A DNA stretch of 64,000 nt from assembly GCA_036346395.1 (NCBI GenBank), contig CM070594.1:57583519-57647518 (forward strand), read 5' to 3'. The notes under the pieces are model-generated. The model made no database searches, was not told the DNA's origin, and was given only the letters and a program-made list of their open reading frames with translations. Positions 10,851 through 23,630 of the stretch are shown here, piece after piece (the first letter of the stretch is position 1; each line of letters begins with the position of its first letter). A program made the position numbers and the translations under genes. Origin of the DNA: Hsuehochloa calcarea. Taxonomy: Eukaryota > Streptophyta > Magnoliopsida > Poales > Poaceae.

Positions 10851-13800
10851 TGTAACATTCCAAAAAATTCATTTCTGGGAGGATATAATAAAAAGAAATG
10901 TGATAATAATTTTGAGCATATTCTATATGGAAAACTATTTTATGCATGATTTTTGAACTTCTTGCATAAAGTAAATAGAACTTATAAGAATTTTTGAGAA
11001 ACTCATAGAGCAGATTTACAAAATAAACTATATGGTATCAGAATCCCTCAAAAAAATTTCATAAATTTTAGAGCCTGTTTGATAGGTTTAAGAAAATTTG
11101 CAAAGCCTCGACCTTTTAAGGAAATTCCAAATTTCATTCGAATTTCTCGCTCGCCCTTTGGGCCGAATATAAACCGGCCCAACACACTTTGCCAGCTCCA
11201 GCACGCACCACCACACGCTGGCTCCATCTCGCTGAAGTGTGGGCCCCACTCGTTCAACCTTGTCTTCCAACTCGCCAGCGCGCCTTGCCCGCTTTGCCCG
11301 CTCGTTGGTTGTTTTCCCTCGCCGCCCACCATTTTTGACACCCACCTGCCTCCATCACCTCTGCCTGGCTCCAGCCATGCTGCCTACCTCTTAATGGTGT
11401 TCAACCGCCCCCCGCGCTGGTGGAGATGCCGAAGCTGGAGCGCTTGATTCTCATTGCAGCCGTGTTTTCTCGCAGCCTTTCTCACGTGCTACTCACTCAT
11501 ACTTAAACCTCCGACCATGTCACAGAGTCACCATCTCGCCATTCTCGCCTCCCACCAAGAACCAGAGCTATTGGCTCCTTGGTTCGCCGGGAACGAGAGC
11601 GTCGTTCTCGACGTCGGTGAGCAAGCCTCACAACACTATCTTCTCTGGTGAACTTCCTTGCCCTCGCCAACCGTGTTACCATGTGCCCCTTACCTCGCTA
11701 ATGCTCCTTATTTGCTTGATGTAGCTTTGGGAACCACGTAGCGCGAACAAGCTGTCATCTTCTTCACCTCCGGCGCACACCCCGTTCTGGACCTCCGTGT
11801 TCCTAACGTTCTGGTGAGCTTGTACCTCACCCGACCTCGTCATTTTGTGTCCTATACTTCACTGATGCTTCTTCCTCAGTTGATGATGATCCACACGTAG
11901 GGAATCCCCTGATGCTTCTCCCTTGTTTGATGATGATCCACACGCAGGGAATCCGCCGAATCAACCTTCTTCCTCATTTCCGGCCGCCGCACCCCCTTTT
12001 TCAGTTCATGTCACATCGGTGAGTCATTGGTCAATTCCTTCTATCCCTACTATCCTCAGTGTGCATGCAAGCTGATGCACACCTCCTTGTAGCATCTCCA
12101 TCACTGTAGCACACCGTCACCGAGAGCCTCCTCTACGTCGCAACTGCTAAACGTCACCAAGCCACTACGGACATCCCTCGATGGCTTCAAGGACCTTGGT
12201 GAGCTTCTAATAGTCCCCTAGAGATTTTACGTGCATTATATTGGCCGATTATTTAGCGTAGCATAGACTTCAATGTGGCCACCCATGGCGCCGCCGCCTC
12301 TCCGGTGACCATTGGTCCCCGAGCCACTACGTATAGCATCATAGTTACCTCCTGAAGCCAATGCGTACCTTCTTTTGCTGCCAATGTGCTCAAATAGCAA
12401 GAATCACTTTGAGCTCGAGGAGCTCCGCCGCTCATCTCTGGCGTAGCGCCGCATCCGACCATCTCTCTGGCCTCCACCACTACCCAGTGGCATCATCGTC
12501 AAGATAGCAATCCATTTTTGCCACCCCTGAGCCTTGTCGTCGCCCTGACCGCCAGCGACGAGCTTTCAATGGCGCACGACCATGCGCGCAACTGCACTTT
12601 TCTCTCTCTTTCTCTCTCTACCAATGGGCCCGCATGATTAAGAGTTGATTAGTGTTAAGTAACAGAGGTTAAGATTAATAAGTGTGTGACGTGTGGAGCC
12701 GATAGAAAAGTTAACATAAATCTAATTTAAAATGTAATTAGAATATGAGTCTATGGTATGTGGGGCGGTCTCTGTTTAATCAATAAAACCCAGAGAATAA
12801 AACTATGAGTCATTGACATGTAGGCCCCATATGTAAGTTAATAAAAATAAAAAAAGAGAAAAGTCGCTTTTAGTTCTTAGGAAAATACGCTTTCTCTTTT
12901 GGAAAGCATAAACCTCACTAAAGCTCAGAGGAAAATACACTTTACAAAGGGAAAGAGTAAACATCAGAAAATACGCTTTCGATGTCACCCTTTTCTGAAT
13001 TTCTGAAATTTTCAAACCGAAGTAAATTAAAACGTTCATAACTTTTGCATGCGAACTCCAAATCAAATATTTTTTCCTAAATAAATATAAAATCATGCTC
13101 TACCTGAATATGCAAAAAAATTTGCACTTTTTGCTGTTGAATTTATTGTTCTATATTTAATTTGCTTCTGGCTCTTTTGATTAGACGTCGATTGTTCAAA
13201 CGAAATTTACAACAATACTACATCCTCTTATTTAGAGCAATCGGAGCAAGTCAAGCAACTCCTTTCACCATGTTAATCCTACTATTTTAATTTTTGTAAT
13301 CCTTTTTTTGTAAAATCTATTATACATGCGTGTATGTTTGCTTAAAATTGCTGTATTTGGGGATAACAGTAGTTATATTCTATTCGATGCTTGATCCCCC
13401 TTGAAATATTGATATCCTTACTGTTGTAGCCATTAGGGTATGGTTTAGACAATGAATGATGTCGAATTGGGTTTCTCAAATGTGAATATCGCATAAATAC
13501 TTAGCTGGGCTTTAGTCTTGACTAAAATTTGAAAAACGGATGACACGTTGAATATGAGTTTGAGAGATTTTGAAATGATGGTCCATATGGGGTTACCTCT
13601 GTTATTTTGTATAATAAAAAAACTTAGTTTATGACGCGGGCGAGTTATATTATAATCTTAGGAGTGTGAGAGGTGTATCTCACAAGTAGATAAGAGGAGA
13701 TCCTCACCCGAGTCAATTGAGGACCAAACTCCAGCAAGTTCAATCTAAGCCTAAGTGTACTACCACATGTACTGGTATGGGACAACCTTAGCTAATTAAG

Positions 13801-14911
13801 TCATTGAAAACCAGCCTTGAGCGATGGTAGGCTGTGGTAGTGTGAGAATGACCGGTGTAGACATGTTTGAATGGGCTCCCTTCACTGAGGCATTGGGAAC
13901 CGAACCTTCCGACACAATGGCGAATTCGTCACTAAGACAGGGGTGTACCCGGATGAACCAAGGCTGTTCATTCGCTGGGCTGGTACAGGTTAGGACTTAG
14001 CGATGTAAAAGCTTCGATGTGTACTCTAAACTGCTTACCAAAGGTTAGTGAGCGGTGGTATCGACATATGCCAAATAAACTAGAGAATTCGTGTGTTGTG
14101 GGTAAAGTTGTACTCCTTTACATAGTGTAAATCTATTTAAATAGTCATACTCGTGGTAATGAGCATTCTTAGTGTAATCTTAATGGGTATAGTCTTGGTT
14201 TTTACAAAACTGGTTCTTGTTGGAAAATGAGGTAATGTTTTTTGTTATGTTATTTGAGTTGAGTGCCATGTCCATGGATGAGGACAAGTTGTTGATCGCA
14301 ACCAAGGAGGGTTGTGATTTATTATTTATGAAAGTACTTACTTGTCATTTATCTATTTAACTGCTCTTTAAATTTTTCATTGCAAAGTACTGCGTATTGA
14401 TATTGCAAATAAAACTTGTTTAATGTTGAAAATAACTTGTAGCATAGAACCTCATCCTTTGTTAGCCATACACATATATAAACTTTGTGATACACTACAA
14501 GTCTTGCTGAGTACGCAATGTACTCAATCTTACTTAAATTGTTGTTCAGTCTTAGAAGATAAGCCTACATCAGACGACGCTTTCTTTGCACCCGGTACAG
14601 GAGGGTTCAGTGATGGGTCTTTTTAGGATAGGTTTCTTGTCGGTTGCCTGTGGGTTTGGATGGTCATACCGCTATACCATTTTAATTTATTTACTATGTT
14701 TTCCGCTGCACTCTGTTGTTACTTGAGTTTTATTTGGCTGGTCGACCTTTGTAATATAAAGTTTGTAATCGCTTAAGATATGTTTTTTTTTGTATGTATG
14801 TACGTATGGATGTGGTTATCATTGTTGTGGATGTGAGTACTAGCTACTGATTATAGGACTAGTACGGTACACACACGAGGGTTTTGTGTATTCAAAGCCC
14901 AGAGTTCGACA
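10851..14911 (+). mobile_element. Solo LTR, long gypsy-type (TGTAACATTCC...CGACA)
   Basis: It starts tgtaacattcc and ends gttcgaca, inserted in the 3' LTR of the 3777-15102 element. The flanks are attat (10846-10850) and aatat (14912-14916), a 5-bp duplication with one mismatch. No internal retrotransposon coding, primer site or second LTR is present, so it looks like the product of LTR-LTR recombination. At about 4.06 kb it is longer than the other solo LTRs here (2.9-3.3 kb). It shares their layout: a TATA-like aatataaac near 11166, a string of ggtgagc-type junctions at 11600-12210, and a 3' part with gctgagtac and a tail near gggactagt. Segment 11595-12990 is also found, diverged, at 36150-36890 plus 39779-40480. 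Confidence 0.75.
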
Positions 14912-15102
14912 AATATAAGAGATGAAATAAAATCAAATAAGATGATTTTTATCCGATATGGTTCCTTTGATATCTCTAATAACTTTTCATATCTCTAGTA
15001 AATTGACTAGTAAATTGACTTGATGTTCAGACCACTTTGTACTCTGTATATATACGACTACATGGCTCAAGTAATATAACAACAATTATTCCGGCTGTCG
15101 CA
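14912..15102 (+). repeat. 3' LTR remainder of the short LTR element
   Basis: This continues the LTR begun at 10823-10850 and matches 3806-3970 (atatctctaataac, gtatatatac and so on), including a small internal duplication of aaattgact. The terminal bases are not preserved, so the end is approximate. Confidence 0.65.
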
Positions 15103-15957
15103 GTCAATTTTCTGTGGCTGCTAAATTTTTTAAGATGACTTTATGTGACTAATCTAGTACTCCCTCGTGGACCATCCTTTTCTATGGCTGGGTCGTTGTT
15201 TTCCCCGGGACACTCATTCTTGCATATTTATTTACGAATTAAGAGGGGTCAGCAAGAAACTTCCCTCCAGGAAATGATGTCAGAATTGCCAAAAACACTT
15301 CTATACGACAGTCTTAACTATGATTGCATAGTTGCACTTTGCAATATCCATTCAGGAACAGATTTTAGCTGTGCTTGCATTTTTGCAATATCTAGTCAAG
15401 AACAGGTTAGATGTGCACCATTGCTTTATTCCGTGGACAACTACCTGCCTTCAGCTCAGCCCCACCAATAAAAGTTCATAAAGTGACCGATCATTCATGT
15501 GTGTTTGAGGCTTGCGAGGAAGAAGAACCAATGTGCATGATTGCATAATCAGTAGTGACCACACGCAAGGTCCCACTGTGCGTGCAGCAGCAGCTCCATT
15601 ATTCTAGCCATTTTCCCCAAGATCATGAGCTGTAGCGTGTATTGCAAACGACGTAAAACTTACAGCAAGAGACGGGGAAGGAGAAGCAAAACATTACTTC
15701 CAAGACAAATATATGTGTCGTATACAACTCCAGTTGTTTACTTTTTGGCATCATTAACAGAAGAATACTAATCACTCTGAATAAGTAGGTCCCAGCTCTC
15801 AGTGTCCGATCACCCGATCGCCCAGCGCCATGTGGAATTAATCGCTCACCCAAGTGCACGAGATTCCCCCTTCTTACTCTTAACTTTTTTATGAACAATA
15901 TCTCATCCAAATCTCACCTCCTACTCTCCCCACGACCGCGAGGGTCCAGATGCGCCA
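15103..15957. other. Intergenic region 3' of the cytidine deaminase
   Basis: A 108-codon plus-strand open frame (15145-15471) has no recognisable domain. No transposon ends were found. The stretch nearest 15957 probably contains the deaminase 3' untranslated region. On the minus strand cataaaaaag lies about 70 bp past the stop, a weak candidate polyadenylation signal. Confidence 0.4.
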
Positions 15958-16902
15958 TCACGCATCGGACGGCCTGTAGTTGTACACGTGGAAGCTCGCC
16001 TGCGGCGCCACGGCGGCAAGGAAGATCCTGGCCGTCGCCTCCTGCGCCACCACCGCCCCGTCCTTCTCCACGAGCGCCGCCGCCACCACATCCCCGGCGG
16101 GGCCGCCTCCGGCGGCCACCATCGCCACGATGGCCGTCTGGACGGGGCCCAGTGTCGGGTTGTAGGCCGCGGACTCCAGGCAACCCCTGGCGTACACCAT
16201 CCCTTCGCCGTCCGCCACTGCGAACCCCGCCGGGCACCCGCTGTACGGTGCGTGCACCGCCCGCGTGGCCGCCTTCGCCGTCTCCCTCAAGCGCACCTCT
16301 AGGCCACCGCCGGTGAAGCCATTGGCGACTGCGGCGACGAGGTCCGCCGAGGGGGTTGTCGTGCGGCTCAACGACGAGGGGGACGTGTGTGGGGAGGAGA
16401 TCGTGGGGGCCGAAGGGGCGGAGGAGGAGCAACGCCACCGTGCGCCATCCCGGTGCGCAGCCGTCGTCGGCGTCGGAGGTGACCAGGATGCGGATCCCGG
16501 GGGGGCGCCGCGGATCTCCTGGAGGAACTGGCGGCAGTGGTCGTAGGGCATGTGTGAGACGGCAACGGCGCGCAGCGCGGGCTCTCCCGCGGCAGCCGCG
16601 TTGGCGACTAGGAACTGCTCCGCATGGACGGAATGGGACAGCGGGAGGCCCCGGAACTCGAGGTTGACGCCGACGTAGACGCGGCCGCTCACGCCCAGCC
16701 CTACGGCGCCCACGGGGAACCGCGAGATCGGGGCGCGCGCGCGCTTCATCGCCGACGGCACCAGCAGAGGCAGCAGGTCCTCCACGGTCTCCACCCCGGC
16801 CGCCGCGGCCGCGCGCTCCGCCTCCTCTGCGCTCATCACGAATCCCGGCAGCTCGACCGCCGCGTCGTCCTCCGGCTTCGGCGCCACCCTTTCCTTCCCC
16901 AT
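15958..16902 (-). CDS. Cytidine deaminase (plant CDA1 type), probably inactive copy
   Basis: This intronless 314-codon frame matches the two-domain plant cytidine deaminase that hydrolyses cytidine and deoxycytidine to uridine and deoxyuridine in pyrimidine salvage; plant relatives are about 300 aa. The catalytic domain has HSVHAEQF, with the zinc ligand His93 and proton shuttle Glu95. The second zinc motif reads MPYDHCRQFLQE, so the first of its two cysteines is Tyr120 (TAC); only Cys123 remains. Residues about 137-184 are out of frame: another frame over 16345-16500 encodes the expected conserved segment (RPFGPHDLLP). The shifts lie at or near a G7 run (16499-16505) and a G5 run (16351-16355) on the plus strand and cancel, so the C-terminal domain (ESAAYNPTLGPVQTA, ALVEKDGAVV) is in frame. 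The start is the first ATG, preceded by a TATA box about 150 bp upstream. It may be a recent pseudogene or contain sequence errors. Family assignment is firm; activity is doubtful. Confidence 0.9.
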   Translation of the reverse strand: MGKERVAPKPEDDAAVELPGFVMSAEEAERAAAAAGVETVEDLLPLLVPSAMKRARAPISRFPVGAVGLGVSGRVYVGVNLEFRGLPLSHSVHAEQFLVANAAAAGEPALRAVAVSHMPYDHCRQFLQEIRGAPPGSASWSPPTPTTAAHRDGARWRCSSSAPSAPTISSPHTSPSSLSRTTTPSADLVAAVANGFTGGGLEVRLRETAKAATRAVHAPYSGCPAGFAVADGEGMVYARGCLESAAYNPTLGPVQTAIVAMVAAGGGPAGDVVAAALVEKDGAVVAQEATARIFLAAVAPQASFHVYNYRPSDA

Positions 16903-17050
16903 TGCTCAGATCTAACTCTAAACTACGTTATTAGTATATGATTTGCGACCTACTAATCGTGTTTGGTACCTTAAGAAGGAGTGCTTAGATGTTTCCTCAG
17001 AGTGTGGAGGAGAGGGGAGCAGGTGGGGCTTATTGGTTGCGGTGCGTGGG

Positions 17051-17060
17051 TATTTATAAA
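17051..17060 (-). promoter_or_regulatory. TATA box of the cytidine deaminase gene
   Basis: The plus strand reads tatttataaa, so the minus strand gives tttataaata in a GC-rich surrounding. It lies about 149 bp upstream of the start codon, which leaves about 115 bp of 5' untranslated region if initiation is about 30 bp downstream. A T-rich run at 17092-17104 lies further upstream, and a copia element begins about 125 bp upstream of the box. Confidence 0.7.
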
Positions 17061-17182
17061 GGACGCAGCGATCGAACTTCAAGTGCTTTGTTTCTTTTTT
17101 TTTTTTCTTTTCATGTTTTTTTTCCTGCACTAGCTTTGGAAAGGAAAACGATGGATGCCGATAATTATCGTTCGCTAATCGA

Positions 17183-17391
17183 TGCCATAATCGTGAATAA
17201 CCAATCCAGTCATACAATGAATATCACAAATAGATACAATATGCAGAGGAGTTCTAATATATTTATTCATATATCTGTCTCTTGTACATAGAGGGTCCTT
17301 ATATTTATAACCCAAATGGTGAAGCCCTTCAAAAGCGGTTTAATTTTTTTTTTTTGCTATAATTAGGTTTCATAACACTTTTCCATGGGCA
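17183..17391 (-). repeat. 3' LTR of the minus-strand copia element
   Basis: It matches 23430-23630 through blocks such as tttattcata, gtctctt, tacata, gagggt, and the common gctataatta. A TATA-like element sits on the minus strand in ggttataaatata (17305-17320). The terminal bases are uncertain. Confidence 0.6.
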
Positions 17392-17756
17392 ATAGACAAC
17401 GATATACAAATGTCTTATCAAAAACCTATTGTAAAAAAAGAAATAAAAAAAGAGTACATTACATTCGTAAGTGGTATTACACTTGTTGCCTCATTAAAAA
17501 CCTTCAAGTAAGAAAACTTCAAGAAAACCCAACCAAAAAAAAGCACAACATTTAATCTTCGGTATCCAATATTCAAGATTTGGATAAATCCTAGGGATTT
17601 GATAAGGGTTATGATTTAGGGATTTACTCTCCTTAACTCTACAACTTTTTAAACCGTCTCATTCCAATGCCATGAATGTATATTTGGAAATTGGGTGTAG
17701 GAAGAGACTTAGTGAATAAATCAACTGGATTTTCACATACTTTATTCGCAAGATTT

Positions 17757-18060
17757 TTACCTCACTATTCTTCTGGATTTCATGAGGATAGAAAAATTTA
17801 GGAGCGATGTGCTTGTGATGTTGCTCTTAATATAACCCATTTGCATTTGTGTAATACAAGCATTATTATCTTCATAGATAATTGAGGGTGTATTAACGGT
17901 ATTAATGCCACAATACTTTTGGATGTGGTTAATCATACGCTTGAGCCAAACACATTCAAGTGAGACTTCATATAATACTATAATCTCTGAGTGGTTGGTA
18001 GAAGTAGCTATCAAGGTCTGCTTAGATAACCACCAAGAGATGGTAGTATCCATATAAAGT
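17757..18060 (-). pseudogene. Copia RNase H relic
   Basis: A 98-codon minus-strand frame contains SWWLSKQTLIATSTNHSEI, VWLKRMINHIQ and IIYEDNNACITQMQMGYIKS, the C-terminal RNase H region of copia polyproteins. RNase H degrades the RNA strand during reverse transcription. The methionine at the start of this frame is not a true start; the upstream polyprotein is destroyed. No reverse transcriptase or integrase motif is readable upstream. Confidence 0.8.
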
Positions 18061-18099
18061 AATATAAATATATTATGGGATTTTGCACCATAGGGATTT

Positions 18100-21000
18100 G
18101 ACAGATATTTTCAGGATTTAGTAATGATCATCAGGATCTATGCATGATCTTTGCATTGTCGACCAACTACATCTAAATTGTTAAGTGGTCAAACCTTCAA
18201 TGCGAATTTAAGCAGTAATCATCGTATCAACACCTTCTAGGTTTGACTAAGATTTTCAAAATCTGAAGTATGATGATCAGTATTTAGCATATGTCCCCCC
18301 TAAAGACAACTTTCATTGAAATCTTGTTGCTCTAATGTCTTTCATACATTTTTCAAAAATGAATATAGGCAAGGACATTGTGATCAAATATACTAGATTA
18401 TCACAATGCAGAGTCTTACATACAAATATTATATTACTCATCTAGAGATTTTAGGATAAAGACTATTTGGGAGTAATATGTTTAACTTCTCAAATACCAC
18501 TATTTGATTGTACAACATAAATAGATTATCCTTGCAAGGGATACAGGGTAATACTAGTTGCAAAGTCGTATGCCTTTCGGATACGATTTATCAAATCCTT
18601 TCACGATCTTAATATTCTATAACTATCTCTGTGTGGTCAACGTTACAACTAATAATTTGTTCTGCAAAACTATAAAGTATGGTTGTACCACTCTAGAGTA
18701 AAATATATCCAGTCTAATTTTGGTGTTTACGGGACTAATTACAAATATCACCAATGTATATCATACCTTCATGGTATTAGAGAAATCACTATTCCACTAA
18801 CTTCGGTGGAAGATACACTTTATAAGTGCTTGTGTGGCGCACTTCTAGCCTTTCGTTCCTCGTTACATTCTTTTGGGTCTTGATAGGTCCTTGTCCACTT
18901 ATAGGGATCATATGATCATTGATGTGATCAAGAGATCGATTGGTAAAATAATTTTCCATCAGAGAGATGCTCTCTCTTCCGGGAGATGTTCTTACTACAC
19001 GTAAGAGACTATTGGGTACGAGTTCTATATATATTGTGATTTAGTTTCCTTTCTTGATAGGAATTTTGAGTCATTCGAGGATCTCGTTAAGGATTTTCAG
19101 AACCCATTGACTGTATATTCTATTTATTTGTTCACGTCATTTGCCATAATTATTATGCAACTGAACATCATTTCATTCATAATAGGAGAGTGCAGTATTT
19201 GCGAGGACATTTGAACCATAGTTTTCACCACTTCATTATATTCATAATGGCCCATCCAGTCTGAACTATCTGGTTCCAAGACTTTTATTTAGCAATTATG
19301 GTTCAGCCTCTTATGTTTTCATTATATGACCCGATAAGAACGCTTCAAACCCTTAGCTATGGACTTTTGTTTCGGATCCGTGTTCTCGTAAAAGAAATTT
19401 TATCAATTGTAGATGCAAAGTGGTTGTTGATAACTTTTCTCCCATATCCTCCTAATTGAAGGTATCTCAGTGTTAACCAGATCTTTGTCAATTCCCAAAC
19501 AAAAAATTCTTGGTCATTCCGCATTCCAAGCTTTGTAATATGCACGCATCAAGTTGCCAGTGTTTTTATCTTCATGGTGAGCCTCTTCATGTGATATTTC
19601 ACCTTCAATGTCAGTTATCTTCAAGAGAGTTAAATGAGTGATTAATAATTATTTTGACCAGTGTCATTAGATCTTAGACTCGCAGGTGTCCCCATAGATT
19701 TTAGATCAAGGACCAATAAGTCAAATTTGCATAGATGGATATACGATTCAACCCAGGGTATTCCACTCTTAGCGACGTATTTACTACAAGTAAACACTAT
19801 GGTAATTCCTCCATATTTGGAAAGTATCTGACAGACTCTCTGCTTCTAGCGTACAAGAGTATAAATTAAACCTTAAGTTTAGCTTGACTACTGCCTGTAT
19901 CTTAGTACTATTCCCTTAATATCGAGATTTGATCTTTATTAAATAGCATACTAAAAAATTCCTCTATCATGGACATGTGATTGATTGAATTTTAGATCTA
20001 ACTGATCCCCAACAACTAGTTGGGGCTCAAAGGTGTATACTATAGTGGTGATAACATGTGGGAAATATTTGATTCCTCCAACATACACTAATTTCAACAA
20101 GGAGTTTGATAATTATATGGAGTGAGCTAGACTTTTATCAGTGCAGTGGCAAGAAAAATGCATGATCCTAACATTATGTAGGATATTCCAACCACGGTTG
20201 GTTATTAATATGCAACGAATGTCCCATACATGGGTCAGAGAGTCGACATACTTATTTTATAGACTAGTTTCTTTATTACTTGCGTAAGTTTTAATCCAAT
20301 TACTCATACCATATTTTAAATAATTTGGATCATTGAACTTAAAGTTTATAATTACACAACATATTTTATTATAGTCATAAGTAGTATGTTCTAACATCAT
20401 AAAACTATAGGATACTCTTCACGAACATAAATATAATCTTTGGAACATAAAATGTTTGACCGTAGCTAATCTGCACACAAAATACTAAATTTTCTTACGG
20501 GACTACAAATCTAGTTGAATCACCCAAAATATATAATTATTCAACCAAAATATTTATTGTTCAACAGAACATCATATTTAATTAAGGGTGATAAATTGTA
20601 TACTTGATTTTAATTTGTAATGTCGAATCAACATGGCCAAATTTATATCATCGGGATCAACAAAATCCAATAGATCATTATATTTTATTTGGTGTTATAT
20701 TTCTTTGTAAGCAAGTAGTATGGTTTCGTGGTGATGCGATTGCTAACCACATTTGCCAATTATGCATGTGTCATTTGGATGAATGTGCATACGCATGCTT
20801 GCGGTTAACATATTGATGAAGGCACAAATCAATTGCCCTTAGTGAAATTTGCAATGATTGTGGTTGTCAACACCATGAGTATCAGCAATGGCGTAAATGC
20901 TTTTATTCATATCAACTGAATAAGGATAATAATCATGCAATTTACTTTTATTATCTCCCAAAATAAACTAGATTATTTTTTTTACTTCTGGCTTGGACCT

Positions 21001-22800
21001 AGGATATACCGTTGCACCTAACATGACTCTTGTTTTGAATACTTTTCTATGTCTGTTAGGTTCCAATATCACACAAGCCCATTTTTCTCCCCATTTTCAC
21101 GCCAACTATAAAAATTTTGAGTGACAGTGTGTGTATCAGGTATTTGCCTAAATCAACTTGGAGTTTTAGCAAAGACTTGCAATCATACTTAATAGGAGTA
21201 TAATTTTATTGGCGTGAAACCAATATGCACTTTGTAATATTATGCTTACAAAGTTCTTCAGTGTGGTGGAGGATAGTGTTATATAAACTCCAAGTCTTAG
21301 GGCGTAAGTTATTTTGTACTTATTTGAGGAATATGATATTTTCTAGCCAAAGTGATCCATTAGAGATCAACATATGACTATGCATGTTCTGGTGCCACTT
21401 AGAAAAATAGTTTCTCTTTTGCCATCTGGGCATCTATGCACTACAAGCTAGTGAATTTATGCTTATTAGATATCAAGAGTACATGTCCAATATTTTATTA
21501 GCAAGGCGTGCCAACGTATTTTCAATTTTCAGGCATATTGTTTAAAATTTTTATTCCATGCAAGATTAATTATTTTACTACAAGTAAAATATGCTACTAG
21601 CAATATATTATATTAAGCAGATTTAATCAACGATTCAGCGGAAGATAAGGCTTTAATAGAACAACTTAGACCATTATTTTATTTATGGTATCTGAAAAAT
21701 AATAATCAAATGCATAAGGTTTAAGCCTAAAAGCAAAAGATAAGAAATACACATCATGCAGGACCAAGCTTGACAGGAGCTGAATCTATACTACTAATGT
21801 GACTCATGTAGGAAAATGATATATTTATAAAGCTAATGGATAACTAGGAGATTTCAACAGGTCTCCATAGAACATACCATGGGCTTATCGTTGCATTTGA
21901 TTGCACATACTTATCAATCAAACCAACATTTCATAACTTATGATTACATAGCCATAGTCGAGAGATAATACGGTGCATGGCAGAGTTACACCAATTTACG
22001 GACTTCTACTCCTAGGTATGTATGCCTTGCATGGGCACAATTTGGTTTTTACAGACGTTCTTTTAGAGAAAACCATAGAGCCAACGAATCACACTTAGTC
22101 ATCATGTAGTCATTCTAAATGGAAGAGTAGAGGTGATACCTCATAAATTGCAAAAAAAAAAAACCTTTGCCTTTTCTACGGCAACTGGTTTAGGTGTGCC
22201 AGCGACAGGCTCGACAATTGTATGATATGGAGATAAACCAAGGTGATATAGTTGCTGCCATCCAGGACAAGAAAATTTCTATTTAGTGATGTCTAACATA
22301 TCTAACATAATTCATGCAATTTTCTTATGTTTGCAGCAGGTAAAACATTTTAAATGCATGAAAACGAGTGCAAAAATAGTAAATATTAAGTTTATCTAAT
22401 CGTTAGAATTTCCATGGGATTTTTTCTGGGATTTTTTTTTTGATAAGTTTAAGGTCTAGAAGCAATTTTTAGAATTAATAAACCCATTAATTAATTTCCC
22501 AAACACACAATACCGGAAAATAAACCATAAAAAATATGATGCATCCAAGGTGTACTAGGTCTAAGGTTTCACAAATTTATAGAAGCTCATATACCTTAGA
22601 AATTCAGTTTTTAGGATTATTTTGTGGTTATTGCATAAAAATATTATTAAAGTAAATAATCATGAACCGGGGGTCTAAGTTGTAAAAGAACCATAGAACA
22701 TATTGATCCATAAAAAAAAAATCGGATCCTCAAAGGTTTATTCTACAAGAATATACCAAAATCCAAAATCTTTTGTAGTTTCCGGAAACACCAGGGGGTT
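18100..22800. other. AT-rich decayed interior of the copia element
   Basis: No defended gene. Stops are dense in all frames. The piece near 18290 (tatgtcccccctaaagacaa) resembles the C-rich junction often found downstream of copia coding regions in grasses. No nested element ends were recognised in this stretch. Confidence 0.45.
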
Positions 22801-23429
22801 TTTCGCAAATTGTCCTCGCAATTTTATGAAAAAACGAGGATATTTTCGCAAAAATCCCGTATTGGCACGGATTTGCAAAACCACCCCACCTCAGCACAGC
22901 CCACCCGGGTTAAAAGAGGGTAGGACACTAGGGTTTCCCTAGTGCCCATCCTGTGGCGGCATCGCGGTGGGTGCGACGGTGTGAAGCGCGGCAAGCACGA
23001 CAGGCAGGCGGCACTCGGCGGCCGGTCCGCGGAAGTAGTCTGTGTGGGCCGATGTGAAGGTGCGGAGGCGGTGCATGGCGCGGCGGTGGTGTAGGGCCGG
23101 CTACCCGGGTGGCACCGCGGTGCGACAACGCGGCACGGCTTAGCCTTGGGTGGCCGGCGCTTGCAATCGTGCGGTGCAGAGGCGCCTCGGGCGGCGTGCT
23201 GCCGGCACATTGTGCGGCTTCGGGCCGTGCGTGTGCAACCAATAGATATAATCGAGATAAATAGATCTAGAACCCTAATGAGTAATTAACAGATTTAATC
23301 GTGTTGAAGCAAATTAATATACCAGATTAATCTAATAGCTATATTAGAGACTGAAAATGAGGGAATCATGGCGACATACCGATTCGACTGTGTAGAGCGA
23401 TTCGTATTGATCACGTGTTAAATAATCGA

Positions 23430-23630
23430 TGTTGTAGTCGGGAGACAACAAATCTAATCACACAATGAACACCAAAGGTGAACACAATATATAGAGAAGA
23501 TCAATATCTTTATTCATCTATGTCTCTTTTACATGGAGGGACCTCGTATGTATAGCCCAAAGAGGTGAAATCCCTTCGGATACGATTTAGTCTTTTGGCT
23601 ATAATTAACTTTCGTAGCAATTATCACCAG
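23430..23630 (-). repeat. 5' LTR of the minus-strand copia element
   Basis: It is the counterpart of 17183-17391. The first 30 bp (tgttgtagtcggg...) align with tgccataatcgtg at the other copy. Divergence is substantial, indicating an old insertion. Confidence 0.6.

Larger units (their letters stand above)
3777..15102 (+). mobile_element. Short non-autonomous LTR element, split by a hAT transposon and a solo LTR
   Basis: The 5' LTR is 3777-3986 (tgttagag to tcctaca), directly followed by tggtatcagagt. The 3' LTR begins at 10823 (tgttagag), is broken after 10850 by a solo LTR, and resumes at 14912 to about 15102. Removing the hAT insertion (4333-9956) and the solo LTR (10851-14911) leaves about 1.64 kb, of which about 1.2 kb is internal. 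No gag or pol is recognisable in the internal pieces (3987-4332 and 9957-10822), so it resembles the small non-autonomous LTR elements of grasses. The internal 5' part contains repeated gatcaatagatc-type palindromes at 4107-4195. No clear 5-bp target duplication was found, and the extreme 3' end is eroded. Confidence 0.7.
17183..23630 (-). mobile_element. Old Ty1/copia element, minus strand, heavily decayed
   Basis: Diverged direct repeats at 17183 to about 17391 and 23430 to about 23630 bound a 6.4-kb element. A copia RNase H relic is on the minus strand at 17757-18060, next to the left repeat, which is therefore the 3' LTR. The interior from 18100 to 22800 is AT-rich and contains no open frame above about 70 codons. 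The segment 22900-23240 is GC-rich and would correspond to the 5' leader or gag start. No primer site could be recognised beside the right LTR. Its 5' LTR and leader lie farthest from the cytidine deaminase gene. Confidence 0.7.

Noticed and set aside
10851..14911. Full-length retrotransposon instead of solo LTR
   Set aside because: No primer site, coding relic or internal direct repeat of the terminal sequence was found between the ends.
15145..15471. 108-codon plus-strand open frame
   Set aside because: No recognisable domain, composition or neighbour supports it as a gene.
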